From Burkholderia diffusa (GTDB lineage Bacteria; Pseudomonadota; Gammaproteobacteria; Burkholderiales; Burkholderiaceae), in NCBI RefSeq assembly GCF_001718315.1, contig NZ_CP013362.1, positions 2,728,001-2,792,000 of the forward strand: 64,000 nucleotides of DNA. The letters are read 5' to 3'. The notes under the pieces were generated by a model. That model saw nothing but the letters and a program-made list of their open reading frames with translations, was not told the DNA's origin and searched no databases. Of the stretch, positions 63,629 through 64,000 are shown piece after piece (position 1 is the first letter of the stretch; the number at the start of each line of letters is the position of its first letter). The translations under genes and the position numbers were made by a program.

Positions 63629-64000
63629 ATGAATCGGCCGCTGAATCGCATCCTGCCGCGCGTGACCGGGAGTGCCTCGGTCTGGACGTGGATCAAGTGG
63701 TCCTTGCTGGCCGCGCTGGTGATCGCGATCGCGATCCTCGCGCGACTCGTGATGACCGAGATCGAGACGTCGCGCTTGCAGGCGCACTACCTGTCCGAGC
63801 TCACCCGCGACGTCGGCTACACCGTCGAGACCGGCGCAAGCGACCATATCCGCTTCCCTGCCAACGGGCCGTACGACCAGCGCCTCGGCTACTCGATGAT
63901 TCCCGCGTTCCAGCAGCGCCTGCTCGCGCACGGCTTCGTCGTCGGCAAGCAGGGGCGCGATTCGCAACGCATGCTGTCGCTCGCCGATCACGGCCTGTTC
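63629..64000 (+). CDS. Membrane-anchored transglycosylase-domain protein, N-terminal part
   Basis: The visible 124 residues start MNRPLNRILPRVTGSASVWT, with one membrane anchor (WIKWSLLAALVIAIAILARL) followed by a periplasmic stretch (TEIETSRLQAHYLSELTRDV; GYSMIPAFQQRLLAHGFVVG). I recall Burkholderia proteins with this N-terminus that carry a GT51 peptidoglycan glycosyltransferase domain downstream, but that domain lies outside the window. RBS AGGGAG is at 63616. Confidence 0.7.
   Translation, partial: MNRPLNRILPRVTGSASVWTWIKWSLLAALVIAIAILARLVMTEIETSRLQAHYLSELTRDVGYTVETGASDHIRFPANGPYDQRLGYSMIPAFQQRLLAHGFVVGKQGRDSQRMLSLADHGLF

Overview
The window looks like chromosomal DNA of a Burkholderia, most probably a member of the Burkholderia cepacia complex. 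The G+C content is high, with a strong G/C bias at third codon positions. There is a BpeAB-OprB type efflux locus with its TetR repressor, a PilA-PglL pair, Burkholderiaceae-like versions of core genes (recA, sucCD, pgk, pyk, fba, purCEK) and a type VI secretion VgrG cassette. I found no prophage, insertion sequence, CRISPR array or rRNA operon. Almost all of the sequence reads as core chromosome.

Layout. 1-3.8 kb: the N-terminal part of S-formylglutathione hydrolase, a xylulokinase-type sugar kinase and an NCS2 purine/pyrimidine permease. 4-11.1 kb: the RND efflux operon bpeA-bpeB-oprB on the minus strand, divergent from bpeR, with an AcrR-like operator lying on the efflux promoter. 11.2-14.7 kb: a cysteine hydrolase divergent from a GlxA-type AraC regulator, then small conserved proteins. 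14.8-20.1 kb: an envelope-stress block made of the periplasmic protease HtrA, a histidine kinase/response regulator pair and the penicillin-binding protein DacB; four phased CTTA(A/G) direct repeats sit upstream of htrA. 20.5-22.7 kb: a sterol-desaturase family membrane enzyme and a GDSL lipoprotein esterase. 22.7-31 kb: purine synthesis (purC-purE-purK) with Sua5, then glycolysis/gluconeogenesis (fba, pyk, pgk). 31.2-39.6 kb: the branched-chain amino acid exporter azlCD, ilvE, a small zinc-finger protein, waaF, a YheT-type hydrolase, the BepA-type metalloprotease and moaC.

39.8-44.6 kb is the most accessory-looking stretch: a VgrG with a transthyretin-like tail, an unrecognised 289-residue protein that overlaps it, and a membrane-anchored Asp-box protein. 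This is the arrangement of a type VI effector with its immunity protein. Beyond it lie possible gene debris and a TonB-like lipoprotein, then pglL and pilA (protein O-glycosylation ligase beside a type IV pilin), terC, sucDC, a DUF2889 gene, recX and recA with a perfect LexA box. 54.3-58.5 kb: a second two-component system followed by an MHS-family transporter with a large soluble insertion. 58.6 kb: a tRNA with a CAU anticodon, carrying a near-consensus promoter and a terminator. 58.8-64 kb: a LysR regulator, a second GlxA-type regulator divergent from a probable isonitrile hydratase, a cupin, a solitary PAAR protein, a MAPEG protein and the start of a transglycosylase gene that runs off the window.

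How parts work together: several loci are regulator/target pairs whose shared promoter regions carry visible dyads or repeats (bpeR/bpeAB-oprB, two-component system/htrA, two GlxA regulators and their divergent hydrolases, LexA/recA). Housekeeping operons end in clear intrinsic terminators. The best candidate for something undescribed is the VgrG-linked toxin/immunity pair at 42.5-44.6 kb.
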